Shown piece after piece: positions 1-6,511 of a stretch of DNA of 15,483 nt. Under the pieces are notes generated by a model, which saw only the letters and a program-made list of their open reading frames with translations, was not told where the DNA came from and searched no databases. Position 1 is the stretch's first letter; each line of letters opens with the position of its first letter. The position numbers were made by a program, and so were the translations under genes. The DNA comes from Dehalococcoidia bacterium (GTDB taxonomy: Bacteria; Chloroflexota; Dehalococcoidia; Bin125). Location: assembly GCA_007571275.1 (NCBI GenBank), contig RKRS01000047.1, positions 1 through 15,483 on the forward strand. The letters are read 5' to 3'.

Positions 1-974
1 TAGTCGAGCGCGGCGGCGAATGCCGCCTCGAGAGCGGGAAGCACCTTCTTGTAGTCGTCGACGATGCCGAAGCGGGAGAAGCTGAAGATCGGCGCGTCGG
101 GATCCTTGTTGATCGCGACGATGTTCTTCGAGCCGCCGCAGCCGGCCATGTGCTGACTGGCGCCCGAGATCGCGATCGCCACATACAGTGTCGGCGAGAC
201 GACCGTGCCCGTCAGTCCCACCTGCTGCGAGGGCGGGTACCAGCCCAGATCGCACGCGGCTCGGGAGGAACCGACCGCGGCGGTGAGCACGTCAGCCAGG
301 CGTTCGAGATCGGCGAAGGCCTCAGGACCGCCGAGACCCCGCCCGCCGGAGACGACGATCTCGGCGTCCTCGAGGCGAATGCCCTCAGACTCGGCCTGTT
401 CTTTGCCAGTCATCCGAGCGCGGAGCGCTGGCTCGGCGACGGCGACCGAGATCAACTCGGCGGAGCGAGAGTCGTCCGCTTCCGAGGGATCTTGTGACTT
501 GGGACGCACGGTGATCACCTGCGGGTCGGTCTGGACGGTAACGACCTGACGGGCGTTGCCGCCGTAGCAGCTGCGCGTGGCTTTCACGCGATCGCCGTCG
601 ACCTCGAGCCCGAGCGAGTCCATAATCGCCGCGCTCTCAAGTCGGGTGGCGAGCCTCGGCGCGAGGTCGCGGCCCATACTGGACTGTGAGAGCAACACGA
701 CCGCCGGCCCGTCCTGCTCGACGATGCCCTGGGCAACCGGCAGATAACTATCGGTCTGGTAGTCAGCCAGTGATTCGGAGTCGGCGGTGTAGACGGTGTC
801 GGCGCCGGCCGGGCCCGCCTGCGCAGCGGCGGAATCCAGTCCGTAGCCGATCAGGGCGAGCGTCACGCCGCCACCGAGCTCGGCGCTGAGACGCGAGGCT
901 GCGCCGAGCATCTCGAGCGTGGGAGCCGTCAAGCCGGCGTCGTCCGATTCACCAAAGACGAGAATGCTTGCCAT
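1..974 (-). CDS. etfA: Electron transfer flavoprotein alpha subunit, 3' end cut by window edge
   Basis: FAD-carrying subunit of ETF, the soluble heterodimer that takes electrons from acyl-CoA dehydrogenases. The gene runs off the window start after 324 codons, and typical family members are about 315-325 aa, so only the last residues and the stop are missing. The N-terminal ETF domain starts MASILVFGES. The C-terminal FAD domain shows SGGRGLGG (about 209-216), the QVGLTG motif (251-256), ISGASQHMAG (269-278) and IVAINKDPDAPIF (285-297), all hallmarks of ETF-alpha. The ATG is at 974-972, with an AAGGA Shine-Dalgarno sequence nine or so bases upstream. It follows etfB on the same strand after 93 nt, so the two are probably one transcript. 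That gap holds a possible small inverted repeat. Identification is secure from the motifs. Whether the ETF is of the bifurcating type cannot be decided here, but the nearby EtfD-like gene argues for a conventional respiratory role. Confidence 0.95.
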   Translation of the reverse strand, partial: MASILVFGESDDAGLTAPTLEMLGAASRLSAELGGGVTLALIGYGLDSAAAQAGPAGADTVYTADSESLADYQTDSYLPVAQGIVEQDGPAVVLLSQSSMGRDLAPRLATRLESAAIMDSLGLEVDGDRVKATRSCYGGNARQVVTVQTDPQVITVRPKSQDPSEADDSRSAELISVAVAEPALRARMTGKEQAESEGIRLEDAEIVVSGGRGLGGPEAFADLERLADVLTAAVGSSRAACDLGWYPPSQQVGLTGTVVSPTLYVAIAISGASQHMAGCGGSKNIVAINKDPDAPIFSFSRFGIVDDYKKVLPALEAAFAAALD

Positions 975-1006
975 ATTGATGTGTTCCTTACTGATGGAGG
1001 CGGAAC

Positions 1007-1053
1007 GCCCCCACTGTCACTCCGTGGTAGCTCCCCACACGCGTAGCGGGGGC
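1007..1053. repeat. Possible degenerate copy of the hairpin repeat in the etfB-etfA gap
   Basis: A 47-bp stretch bounded by GCCCCC (1007-1012) and its inverse GGGGGC (1048-1053). The internal text CTGTCACTCCGTGG resembles CTGTCGCTCCGCGA of the better copies at 5207 and 6415, and a CTCCCC run follows as in those copies. The match is partial, so membership of the same family is tentative. It could form a hairpin in the etfBA mRNA. Confidence 0.35.
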
Positions 1054-1067
1054 AAGCGTTGGTTGAG

Positions 1068-1871
1068 CTAGAGAATCTTGGCTTCGCGCAGGGCGCTGAC
1101 GAGGCCGGCCGCTTTTTCGTCGGGCGTATCGCCTTCGATAATTTCCACCTCGACGTCGCTGGTCGGCTGGAAGAGCGCGTGCATCTGCACGCGAGCGCCG
1201 GCGGCGCCGACTTCCGATGGGTCGAGACCGAGATCGGCTGCGGTCAGCTCAGTCACCTGTTTGCGTGCCGCACGCATAATCTGGCGCAGCTGAGGGTAGC
1301 GAGGGTCGCCGAACTCATTGGAAATGGTCAGCACGCATGGCGTGGGCAGTTCGACGTTCTCGAACCCGTCAGCCACAACCCGCGAAACGGTGATGCCGCC
1401 GTCGCTCAGTTCCGCCGCGCGCAGCACGGTCGCCGAAGGTAGGTTAAGCAGCTCGGCAACGATGCTGCCCACGGCGCCTTGATCCCAGTCGGCTGCCTGG
1501 CGGCCAAAGATCAGCACGTCGGGGACGCCAATGTGCTGAATCGCCTTGGACAGGGAAAGCGCGGTGGTCCAGGCGTCGCCGCCATCGAAGGCGTCGTCCT
1601 TCAGGTGATAGCCCTCCTCAGCGCCCATCGCCAGCGAGTGTTTGATCGCGTCGCGGGCGGAATCGGGGCCGAGCGAGATGATATTGACAGCGCCACTGCC
1701 CGCAGCGTCGACGAGCCGCAGCGCCGCCTCGACCGCCTGCGCGTCGAAGGGCGAGATCACGGGCGAGATGCCCTGAGCGGGTAACACTCGCATCGCCGCT
1801 TCATCGACCTTGAAAGCGGCGGCGGGCGTCTCGGGATCGGGGATCTGCTTGACGCAGACGATGACATCCAT
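1068..1871 (-). CDS. etfB: Electron transfer flavoprotein beta subunit
   Basis: AMP-binding subunit of ETF, partner of the downstream etfA. The 267-aa length is normal. The protein opens with the family's N-terminal strand MDVIVCVKQIPDPE. Around residues 41-53 it has the SPFDAQAVEAALRL region. It then carries the ETF-beta signature GRQAADWDQGAVG (about 123-135) leading into AELLNLP, which shapes the adenine-nucleotide pocket. The ATG at 1871 has AAGGA six bases upstream. It is the first gene of the etfBA pair: the sequence upstream (1872-2076) faces the divergent toxin-antitoxin module, so both promoters should lie there, but I found no convincing -35/-10 pair. Function in acyl-CoA oxidation is inferred from the enoyl-CoA hydratase and acyl-CoA synthetase genes elsewhere in the window. 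Confidence 0.96.
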   Translation of the reverse strand: MDVIVCVKQIPDPETPAAAFKVDEAAMRVLPAQGISPVISPFDAQAVEAALRLVDAAGSGAVNIISLGPDSARDAIKHSLAMGAEEGYHLKDDAFDGGDAWTTALSLSKAIQHIGVPDVLIFGRQAADWDQGAVGSIVAELLNLPSATVLRAAELSDGGITVSRVVADGFENVELPTPCVLTISNEFGDPRYPQLRQIMRAARKQVTELTAADLGLDPSEVGAAGARVQMHALFQPTSDVEVEIIEGDTPDEKAAGLVSALREAKIL

Positions 1872-2076
1872 GAAGTGTCCTTACTGTCTGGATTGATGTA
1901 CGCGGACACGGACGGACAGGGAACTACCGCGCGTCCAATTGGCTATTGTGTCGCGGACAAGCCACTCAGGCAGTCAGATGCGATACAGATAGAGGACCAG
2001 ACGGCCTCTTGCGTAACTGCTGAGATTTGAGCGCTATCGTTGGTAGCCAGGGAACAGAGCGTGACGGAGAACCACC

Positions 2077-2235
2077 ATGTCAGATCGAACCGAACGGAAG
2101 GGTGAAGGGCAGGGTGACAAACAGGCAGTTCAAGGATCGAAGCGCAAGGGGACGGTCACCCCAGAGCAGGAGCGGATCATACGTGCGGTTGTCAAGCGCC
2201 GGAGGAACATGTACCGCGAGTTGGCCAAGCACTGA
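2077..2235 (+). CDS. Putative antitoxin, 52-aa basic protein upstream of Doc-like toxin
   Basis: A short ORF whose ATG (2077) is preceded by GGAGA six bases upstream. It ends three bases before the start of the Doc-like toxin, which is the usual antitoxin-first arrangement. The product starts MSDRTERKGEGQGDK, a charged, probably disordered N-terminus with several Gly, Lys and Gln. It ends in a likely helix, from TPEQERII (28-35) through KRRRNMYRELAKH. It shows none of the Phd/YefM features (N-terminal DNA-binding fold of about 50 residues plus C-terminal tail), nor the Fic-inhibitory S/T-x-x-x-E-G/N motif that I could recognise. The antitoxin role is therefore inferred from position only. The GC content of this gene and the next looks lower than that of the flanking metabolic genes. 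Confidence 0.7.
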   Translation: MSDRTERKGEGQGDKQAVQGSKRKGTVTPEQERIIRAVVKRRRNMYRELAKH

Positions 2236-2238
2236 TAC

Positions 2239-2775
2239 ATGGCTAGATTGGTCTACTTGGAAGAGGCTCACACAGAATTGCTGACTGGGCTGACAGGCGA
2301 TTTGTTTGCGGCAGCACTCACTTTCAAGCTCCGTGCGCCCGACGGATATGGGTTGCTCAGCAGTGCGCTCGCGGTACCTCATCAGCCGAACTACCGCACA
2401 CTCCCCCAAAAGGCAGCAGCACTGCAGTACCACCTCAGCATGAATCATCCGTTCCTGGATGGGAACAAGCGATTCGCCGTCGCTGCGATGGAGACCTTCA
2501 TCGCCGTGAACCGAGCAGCGCTGATAACAACCGATCAACGTCTCATGGAGAGCAGCTTGGCGGTAGCCAACCACGAAATCTCGAAATCCGACCTTATCCG
2601 CTGGGTTGAGCGTCGGACAGTACGCCTCGATTGGCCAGAGCCCAGCTTTCAAAGATGGCTTGCGCGCCTCTCACCTTCATCAGATACGGACGCGTTTGAG
2701 GCGTTACATCAGATTTCATCCTGCGAACCGCCACTGAGCTATCGCATCTACGACGCGCTGCGTCGCCAGTCATGA
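2239..2775 (+). CDS. Doc/Fic-family toxin (death-on-curing type)
   Basis: 178-aa protein with the Fic-fold active-site loop HPFLDGNKR at residues 70-78. His70 is the catalytic base, and the loop ends N-K-R, as in Doc, where Lys replaces the Gly of classical AMPylating Fic proteins (HPFxxGNGR). P1 Doc uses this loop to phosphorylate EF-Tu and block translation, so a growth-inhibiting kinase-like role is inferred. Phage P1 Doc is 126 aa. Here the Fic core takes up about the first 125-130 residues and is followed by an extension of roughly 50 residues (from about DWPEPSFQRW) without a recognised motif. The ATG lies three bases after the stop of the 52-aa partner, implying translational coupling. 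The gene is convergent with the EtfD-like gene, 44 bases apart. Visible codon use is less GC-rich than that of its neighbours, which suits a transferred module. Confidence 0.88.
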   Translation: MARLVYLEEAHTELLTGLTGDLFAAALTFKLRAPDGYGLLSSALAVPHQPNYRTLPQKAAALQYHLSMNHPFLDGNKRFAVAAMETFIAVNRAALITTDQRLMESSLAVANHEISKSDLIRWVERRTVRLDWPEPSFQRWLARLSPSSDTDAFEALHQISSCEPPLSYRIYDALRRQS

Positions 2776-2819
2776 GCCGTTCAGTAGCGCACCCGACTTC
2801 GTTTCTGGGCGCACCGAAT

Positions 2820-5018
2820 CTACTCCGACTCCACCGCCGACGCCTGTAGCAACTCGGCGACGTCGAGCACCTTGAGCTTGTCCTCGTCCTCGACATCGAG
2901 TTGCACCGTGCCGATGCCGGAATCAAACATCTGGATGCAGAAGGGGCAGGCGGTGCAGGCGGAGTCGGCGCCGGTGGCGACGGCCTCCTCGACCCTGACT
3001 TCGTTGACCCTGCTCTTGCCCTGTTCTTCCATCCACATGTTGCCGCCGCCCGCGCCGCAGCAGAGACCCTGCTCACGGTTGCGCGGCATCTCGATCAGGG
3101 TGACGTTGGGTACCTGTTCGAGGATGCGGCGCGGCGCTTCGAAGATGTCGTTATGCCGACCGAGATAGCAGCTGTCGTGGTAGGTAACGGTTTGCTCGGG
3201 CGTTTCTCCGCGCGGTTCAAGTTTGCCGTCGTTGAGCAGCTGCTCGAGCAGCTGAGTGTGGTGAATCACCTCGTACTTGCCGCCCATGTCGGGATACTCG
3301 TTGAGGAACGTGTTGAAGCAGTGGGGACAGTGCGTGATGATCTTCTTCACGCCTTCTTCGTTGAACAGCTCGATCAGGCCCTCGGCGAGAATCTGGTAGA
3401 GGTACTCGTGCCCCAGCCGACGCGCCGGGTCGCCATTGCAGGATTCCATCCCGGCCATGACCCCGAAGGAGACATCGGCCTCGCGCAACAGCGAGACGAC
3501 AGACCTGGTGATCTCCTGAGCGCGGTCGACGAATGCGCCGGTGCAGCCGACGAAGTAGAGATACTCCTGCTCGCCGGTCCACTCGGGCACTTCGATCCCG
3601 TCCATCCACGACTCGCGTGTGTAGGGCGTGCCGCGCCATGGATGCCCCTGACGCTCGAGCGTCTCCAGCGTGCCCTGCACGGTGTCGGGCATGCGCGCCT
3701 CTTCCATCACCAGCGAGCGACGCATGTCGACGATGGTCGGCACATGCTCGATGAAGACCGGACAGGCTTCGACGCAGGCGCCGCAGGTGCGACAGGCCCA
3801 GAGCGATTCATCACGAACCACGCCGCCGACCATCGGCGTCTCGGCATCGAGGCCGTAGTTCAGATCGTTGCCCTGCATCAGGTTGGCGACCTTGCGCTCG
3901 CCAACGGCCGTGGCGTAGGACTTGAGATCCTGGATGATGTGCATCGGCGAAAGCGGCTGGCCAGCGATGTCGGCGGGGCAGTTGTCGGTGCAGCGCCCAC
4001 AGCGCACGCAGACGTCGAGCTCGAAGAGCTGCTTCTGAGTGAAATGTTCGAGTTGGGAGACGCCGAAGTGTTCCTGTTCCTCGATGTTCTCGATCATGTC
4101 CAGCTTGCCCGGCGCTGATGTGCGCTTGAGGAAGGCGTTGGCCGGCGCGAGGATCAGGTGATTGATCTTGGAATAACCGAGCAGCGAGATCCAGGCGAGC
4201 GCGCCGATCATGTGAATCCACCAGAAGGTGGTGTGGATGTCGAGCGCGGCCGAAACGCGCACGCCTGAGAACATCAGCGCCACCACGTAACCCACCGGCG
4301 ACCAGTACGACCACTCCGGGTTGACGTTGATCTCGGAGGTGTGGATGCGCAGGCCTTCCACGATGAAGCCGGTGATCAGCAGCGCGCCCAGCCCACCGAG
4401 GATCAGCCAGTCCTCCCAGGTTGGCAGCCAGGCGGTGCGGGGACGCACCCAGCGATGGGCGACAGCCATCCCGACGCCGATGATCCCGATCAGACCGAAG
4501 ATGTCAGCCACCAGCGAATAGCCCAGGTAGCGCGGTCCGACGAGGATGTCGACCGGGATGTAGTCGTCCACCGCCAGCAGCGCGGTGACGAGGAAGAGCA
4601 CGATCATCGACGACATGATGCAGAGGTGCATGACGCCGGAGTATGGGTCGCGCAGGACGCGCTCGGTGCCGGCGCCGCCCTTGAGCACGCGACGCAGTCG
4701 CTGGGGTAGATCGTCGAACGCGCTACGGAGCGTCTCGCGAGTAGCAATCGGTTTGCCGAGCCGCCAGACGCGAGAACGACGCACCAGCCCATAGATGATG
4801 ATGCCGACCACAAAGGGGAGCAGCATGTAGAGCACCCAGAAGTGATCGATGTTGAAGAAGAGCTCACGGTGCGCGCCGGTGACGCGGACGGTCTCGGCGC
4901 CTGAGACGAGCAAAATACCGCCCAGGGGCAGCCAGGCGGGAATGGCCAGAGCGCTGACGCGCTTGCCAGTCGAAGTCGCAGGTCGACGCACGCGATTCTG
5001 CGGTTGACGTGTCTTCAC
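2820..5018 (-). CDS. etfD: EtfD-like membrane (Fe-S) oxidoreductase, HdrD/CCG-domain family
   Basis: 732-aa membrane protein expected to move electrons from reduced ETF to the quinone pool. The first 290 or so residues hold about six or seven hydrophobic helices (roughly 27-45, 60-78, 128-150, 168-187, 204-221, 243-283) with histidines (131, 188, 262, 269) that could bind haem, as in NarI-like cytochromes. Two 4Fe-4S motifs follow: C337-x2-C340-x2-C343-x3-C347 and C409-x2-C412-x2-C415-x3-C419. Two CCG domains come last: C492...SCNGD(526-530)...C564-x2-C567, and C617...C653-C654-G...C688/C691/C694. The first CCG is degenerate (Ser-Cys-Asn). Mycobacterium tuberculosis Rv0338c (EtfD), which works with EtfBA in beta-oxidation, is the closest characterised analogue I know. 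I chose GTG 5018 because GGAGGA sits four bases upstream; a longer ORF to 5117 would run into the repeat. The symbol rests on domain layout and the nearby etfBA. Confidence 0.88.
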   Translation of the reverse strand: MKTRQPQNRVRRPATSTGKRVSALAIPAWLPLGGILLVSGAETVRVTGAHRELFFNIDHFWVLYMLLPFVVGIIIYGLVRRSRVWRLGKPIATRETLRSAFDDLPQRLRRVLKGGAGTERVLRDPYSGVMHLCIMSSMIVLFLVTALLAVDDYIPVDILVGPRYLGYSLVADIFGLIGIIGVGMAVAHRWVRPRTAWLPTWEDWLILGGLGALLITGFIVEGLRIHTSEINVNPEWSYWSPVGYVVALMFSGVRVSAALDIHTTFWWIHMIGALAWISLLGYSKINHLILAPANAFLKRTSAPGKLDMIENIEEQEHFGVSQLEHFTQKQLFELDVCVRCGRCTDNCPADIAGQPLSPMHIIQDLKSYATAVGERKVANLMQGNDLNYGLDAETPMVGGVVRDESLWACRTCGACVEACPVFIEHVPTIVDMRRSLVMEEARMPDTVQGTLETLERQGHPWRGTPYTRESWMDGIEVPEWTGEQEYLYFVGCTGAFVDRAQEITRSVVSLLREADVSFGVMAGMESCNGDPARRLGHEYLYQILAEGLIELFNEEGVKKIITHCPHCFNTFLNEYPDMGGKYEVIHHTQLLEQLLNDGKLEPRGETPEQTVTYHDSCYLGRHNDIFEAPRRILEQVPNVTLIEMPRNREQGLCCGAGGGNMWMEEQGKSRVNEVRVEEAVATGADSACTACPFCIQMFDSGIGTVQLDVEDEDKLKVLDVAELLQASAVESE

Positions 5019-5022
5019 CAGG

Positions 5023-5028
5023 TCCTCC
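5023..5028 (-). promoter_or_regulatory. Shine-Dalgarno GGAGGA deciding the GTG start of the EtfD-like gene
   Basis: Reading the minus strand, GGAGGA is followed by CCTG and then GTG at 5018-5016. No comparable site precedes the in-frame ATGs at 5048 or 5117, and the latter lies inside repeat sequence. This supports the GTG start. Confidence 0.75.
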
Positions 5029-5061
5029 CTCCCCAAGTCATGGCGCATTATCGCACGAAGC

Positions 5062-5183
5062 AGCCAATCCCATCGCTCCGCTCCCCCACTGGGAGATGTG
5101 GAACCAGCGAACAGCAAGGCTCTCCCATTGGGGGAGCTGTCCCATAGAGCCTGCTCCCGCGAAGGCGGGAGGACTGAGGGGGC
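5062..5183 (+). repeat. Hairpin-rich dispersed repeat, copy A (long, degenerate left end)
   Basis: Shares modules with the copies at 5207 and 6415. It has CATCGCTCCG then CTCCCCCACTGGGAG(ATGTG), which has lost about six bases relative to the others. A second module around AGCAAGGCTCTCCCATTGGG matches copy B. A right-end hairpin CTCCCGC-GAAG-GCGGGAG (5154-5171) and the terminal GAGGGGGC (5176-5183) match copy C. The left terminal repeat is eroded (AGCCAATCC against AGCCCCCTC). It lies in the 305-base gap between the LysM gene and the EtfD-like gene, where I see no coding capacity. It may act as a terminator or mRNA processing site for the LysM transcript. Confidence 0.75.
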
Positions 5184-5215
5184 ACACGGTGATCAGCTTC
5201 ACCAGAAGCCCCCTC
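5176..5215. repeat. Large hairpin at the junction of repeat copies A and B
   Basis: GAGGGGGC (5176-5183) pairs with GCCCCCTC (5208-5215), and inside it GGTGA (5188-5192) pairs with TCACC (5199-5203) around a six-base loop, with a 4x4 internal bulge between the stems. It is formed by the right terminal repeat of copy A meeting the left terminal repeat of copy B. It is a plausible transcription-stop or RNA-stabilising structure downstream of the LysM gene, although no U-tract follows on the minus strand. Confidence 0.7.
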
Positions 5216-5300
5216 TGTCGCTCCGCGACATCTCCCCCAACGGGGGAGATGTGGGACCGGAGAGCAGAAAGGCTCTCTTCTGGGGGAGATTTGGGATCAG
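5207..5300 (+). repeat. Hairpin-rich dispersed repeat, copy B (right end missing)
   Basis: Starts with the terminal sequence AGCCCCCTC (5207-5215) and is 66/69 identical to copy C over 5207-5275 against 6415-6483. The differences are one A/G in the hairpin loop and GG/AA after GATGTG. The core hairpin is CATCTCCCCC-AAC-GGGGGAGATG-type. After 5275 it follows copy A (module with GGGGGAGATTTGGGA) and then fades out near 5300 with no right terminal repeat. Same orientation as copies A and C. Confidence 0.8.
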
Positions 5301-5323
5301 TGAGTAGGGAGTTGTTGAGATAG

Positions 5324-6364
5324 TCAGCGACCACAATGGTGGAGATTGGCCTGCGTCGGCGCGCTGAGCAGCCCGACCAGACTGAACCTGCGCGGATCGC
5401 CGGACTCGCTCGCGAGGCGCAGCGTGAGCTGCTCGCCATTTTCCAAATCCGCCACGACCGCTGCTGGCAACGGCGCAGCGAGCGCCCCCGCAGCGCTCAC
5501 GATCCAGCGACTGCTACGCAACGGTCCCGCGTCGACCTGCCAGTAGACGCGCGCGGCCTCAGCACTCAAATCATCGACGTGATTCCCGGTCAGGTCGAAT
5601 CGATGCCACTCGACTGCCAACGCGTCAGCCATGCAGCCGATCGTGAACCAGTGTCCCGGCTCCGATCCCTGAACGGGCAGTGATGGCGTGGCGACCAGGC
5701 TATGTATCAGGTCGCGCTCTCGGTCGGTGATCGTGCCGAATACGATGCCGTTGTCGAGCGCGCCGGGCGCGATCTCGAAGGCATTGGCGCTGTCGCGGGA
5801 AATGCGAATCGCCGCACCGATGCGCAGATCGGTCGGCTCGATACCAGGGTTGGCCTCGAGTAGCGCCGCGACTGACAACTCATGGCGGTGGGCGATCAGG
5901 GTCAAGGTGTCGCCAGGTTGAATCGCATACTCCTCAGCCGCGCCTCCCGTAACGGCGATATCACGAAGCTCAAGGCCGAACAGTCGGATGAGTAGATCAG
6001 CGGGATCCGTCGGTTGAGATTCAACATCCACGACAACAACGACGGGCTCGTCCTCAACAACGTCTGATGGATCGTCAGGCCCAGGCTCGGGAACTGCGTC
6101 CTCTGAGGCCTCGGCCGACTCGACCTGTTCGACAGCCTCGTCCGGCTGTTCGGCCTGATCGGCGGCGTCCGCGTGTTCGCCCATCGGGCGCTGATCGTCG
6201 GATGATTCTGACGACTCAGGCTGTTCAGACGTCGCGGCATCGGCCTGTTGGCTCTGTCCGATTGCCTGCTCCTCGTCATCCTCGGGTGATTGGGCGACAG
6301 TAACCCAGACCGCCGTCGCGGCGACCGCAACAACCAGGGCGATCACGACAGTGAGGCGTTGCAT
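5324..6364 (-). CDS. LysM-domain envelope protein with acidic linker
   Basis: 346-aa protein of unknown specific role, likely anchored in or exported through the membrane. Residues 4-24 form one hydrophobic segment (signal peptide or N-terminal anchor), with no lipobox Cys. Residues 26-120 are a low-complexity stretch very rich in Asp, Glu, Gln, Ser and Pro, probably disordered. Residues 145-188 form a LysM domain: EYAIQPGDTL at the start, then an NPGI turn and RIGAAIRI at the end, typical of peptidoglycan or chitin GlcNAc binding. The remaining 155 residues match no family I know and contain two cysteines (244 and 344) that could form a disulphide. No clear Shine-Dalgarno precedes the ATG at 6364. 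The gene is bracketed by repeat copies in the same orientation (A/B downstream, C upstream). Confidence 0.8.
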   Translation of the reverse strand: MQRLTVVIALVVAVAATAVWVTVAQSPEDDEEQAIGQSQQADAATSEQPESSESSDDQRPMGEHADAADQAEQPDEAVEQVESAEASEDAVPEPGPDDPSDVVEDEPVVVVVDVESQPTDPADLLIRLFGLELRDIAVTGGAAEEYAIQPGDTLTLIAHRHELSVAALLEANPGIEPTDLRIGAAIRISRDSANAFEIAPGALDNGIVFGTITDRERDLIHSLVATPSLPVQGSEPGHWFTIGCMADALAVEWHRFDLTGNHVDDLSAEAARVYWQVDAGPLRSSRWIVSAAGALAAPLPAAVVADLENGEQLTLRLASESGDPRRFSLVGLLSAPTQANLHHCGR

Positions 6365-6414
6365 AACGACAGGGTATGCCAGCGGTTATGTCGGTGCGTG
6401 TCTGGTCGCTCGTC

Positions 6415-6511
6415 AGCCCCCTCTGTCGCTCCGCGACATCTCCCCCAGCGGGGGAGATGTGAAACCGGAGAGCAGAAAGGCTCCCGCCTTCGCGGGAGGA
6501 CTGAGGGGGCT
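6415..6511 (+). repeat. Hairpin-rich dispersed repeat, copy C (complete, 97 bp with 9-bp terminal inverted repeats)
   Basis: Bounded by perfect inverted repeats AGCCCCCTC (6415-6423) and GAGGGGGCT (6503-6511). Inside are a small hairpin TCGCTCCGCGA, a strong hairpin CATCTCCCCC/GGGGGAGATG, and the right-end hairpin CTCCCGC-CTTC-GCGGGAG (6481-6498). It lacks the middle module seen in copies A and B. It fills the gap between the LysM gene and the acyl-CoA synthetase, and its last base is also the last base of the synthetase stop codon on the minus strand. MITE-like or REP-like by form; no target-site duplication is evident. Confidence 0.85.

Noticed and set aside
2009..2040. Promoter for the toxin-antitoxin module (TTGCGT and TATCGT)
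   Set aside because: Spacing between the hexamers is 20 bases and the matches are weak.
2080..2652. 190-codon minus-strand open frame opposite the toxin-antitoxin genes
   Set aside because: It covers the antisense of the Fic motif and the antitoxin, and has no plausible ribosome site or motif.
2776..2819. Bidirectional terminator between the toxin and EtfD-like genes
   Set aside because: The only inverted pair (GCGCACCC and GGGCGC) is imperfect with a long loop and no T-run.
2901..4118. 405-codon plus-strand open frame opposite the EtfD-like gene
   Set aside because: It mirrors the Fe-S and CCG motifs of the real gene and its translation has no recognisable domain.
5062..5300. CRISPR array
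   Set aside because: The repeats are long, palindromic, mosaic and irregularly spaced, with no constant spacer length and no cas gene nearby.
5038..5439. 133-codon minus-strand frame crossing repeat copies A and B
   Set aside because: It translates repeat DNA and the tail of the LysM gene in another frame; similar frames arise wherever such repeats occur.
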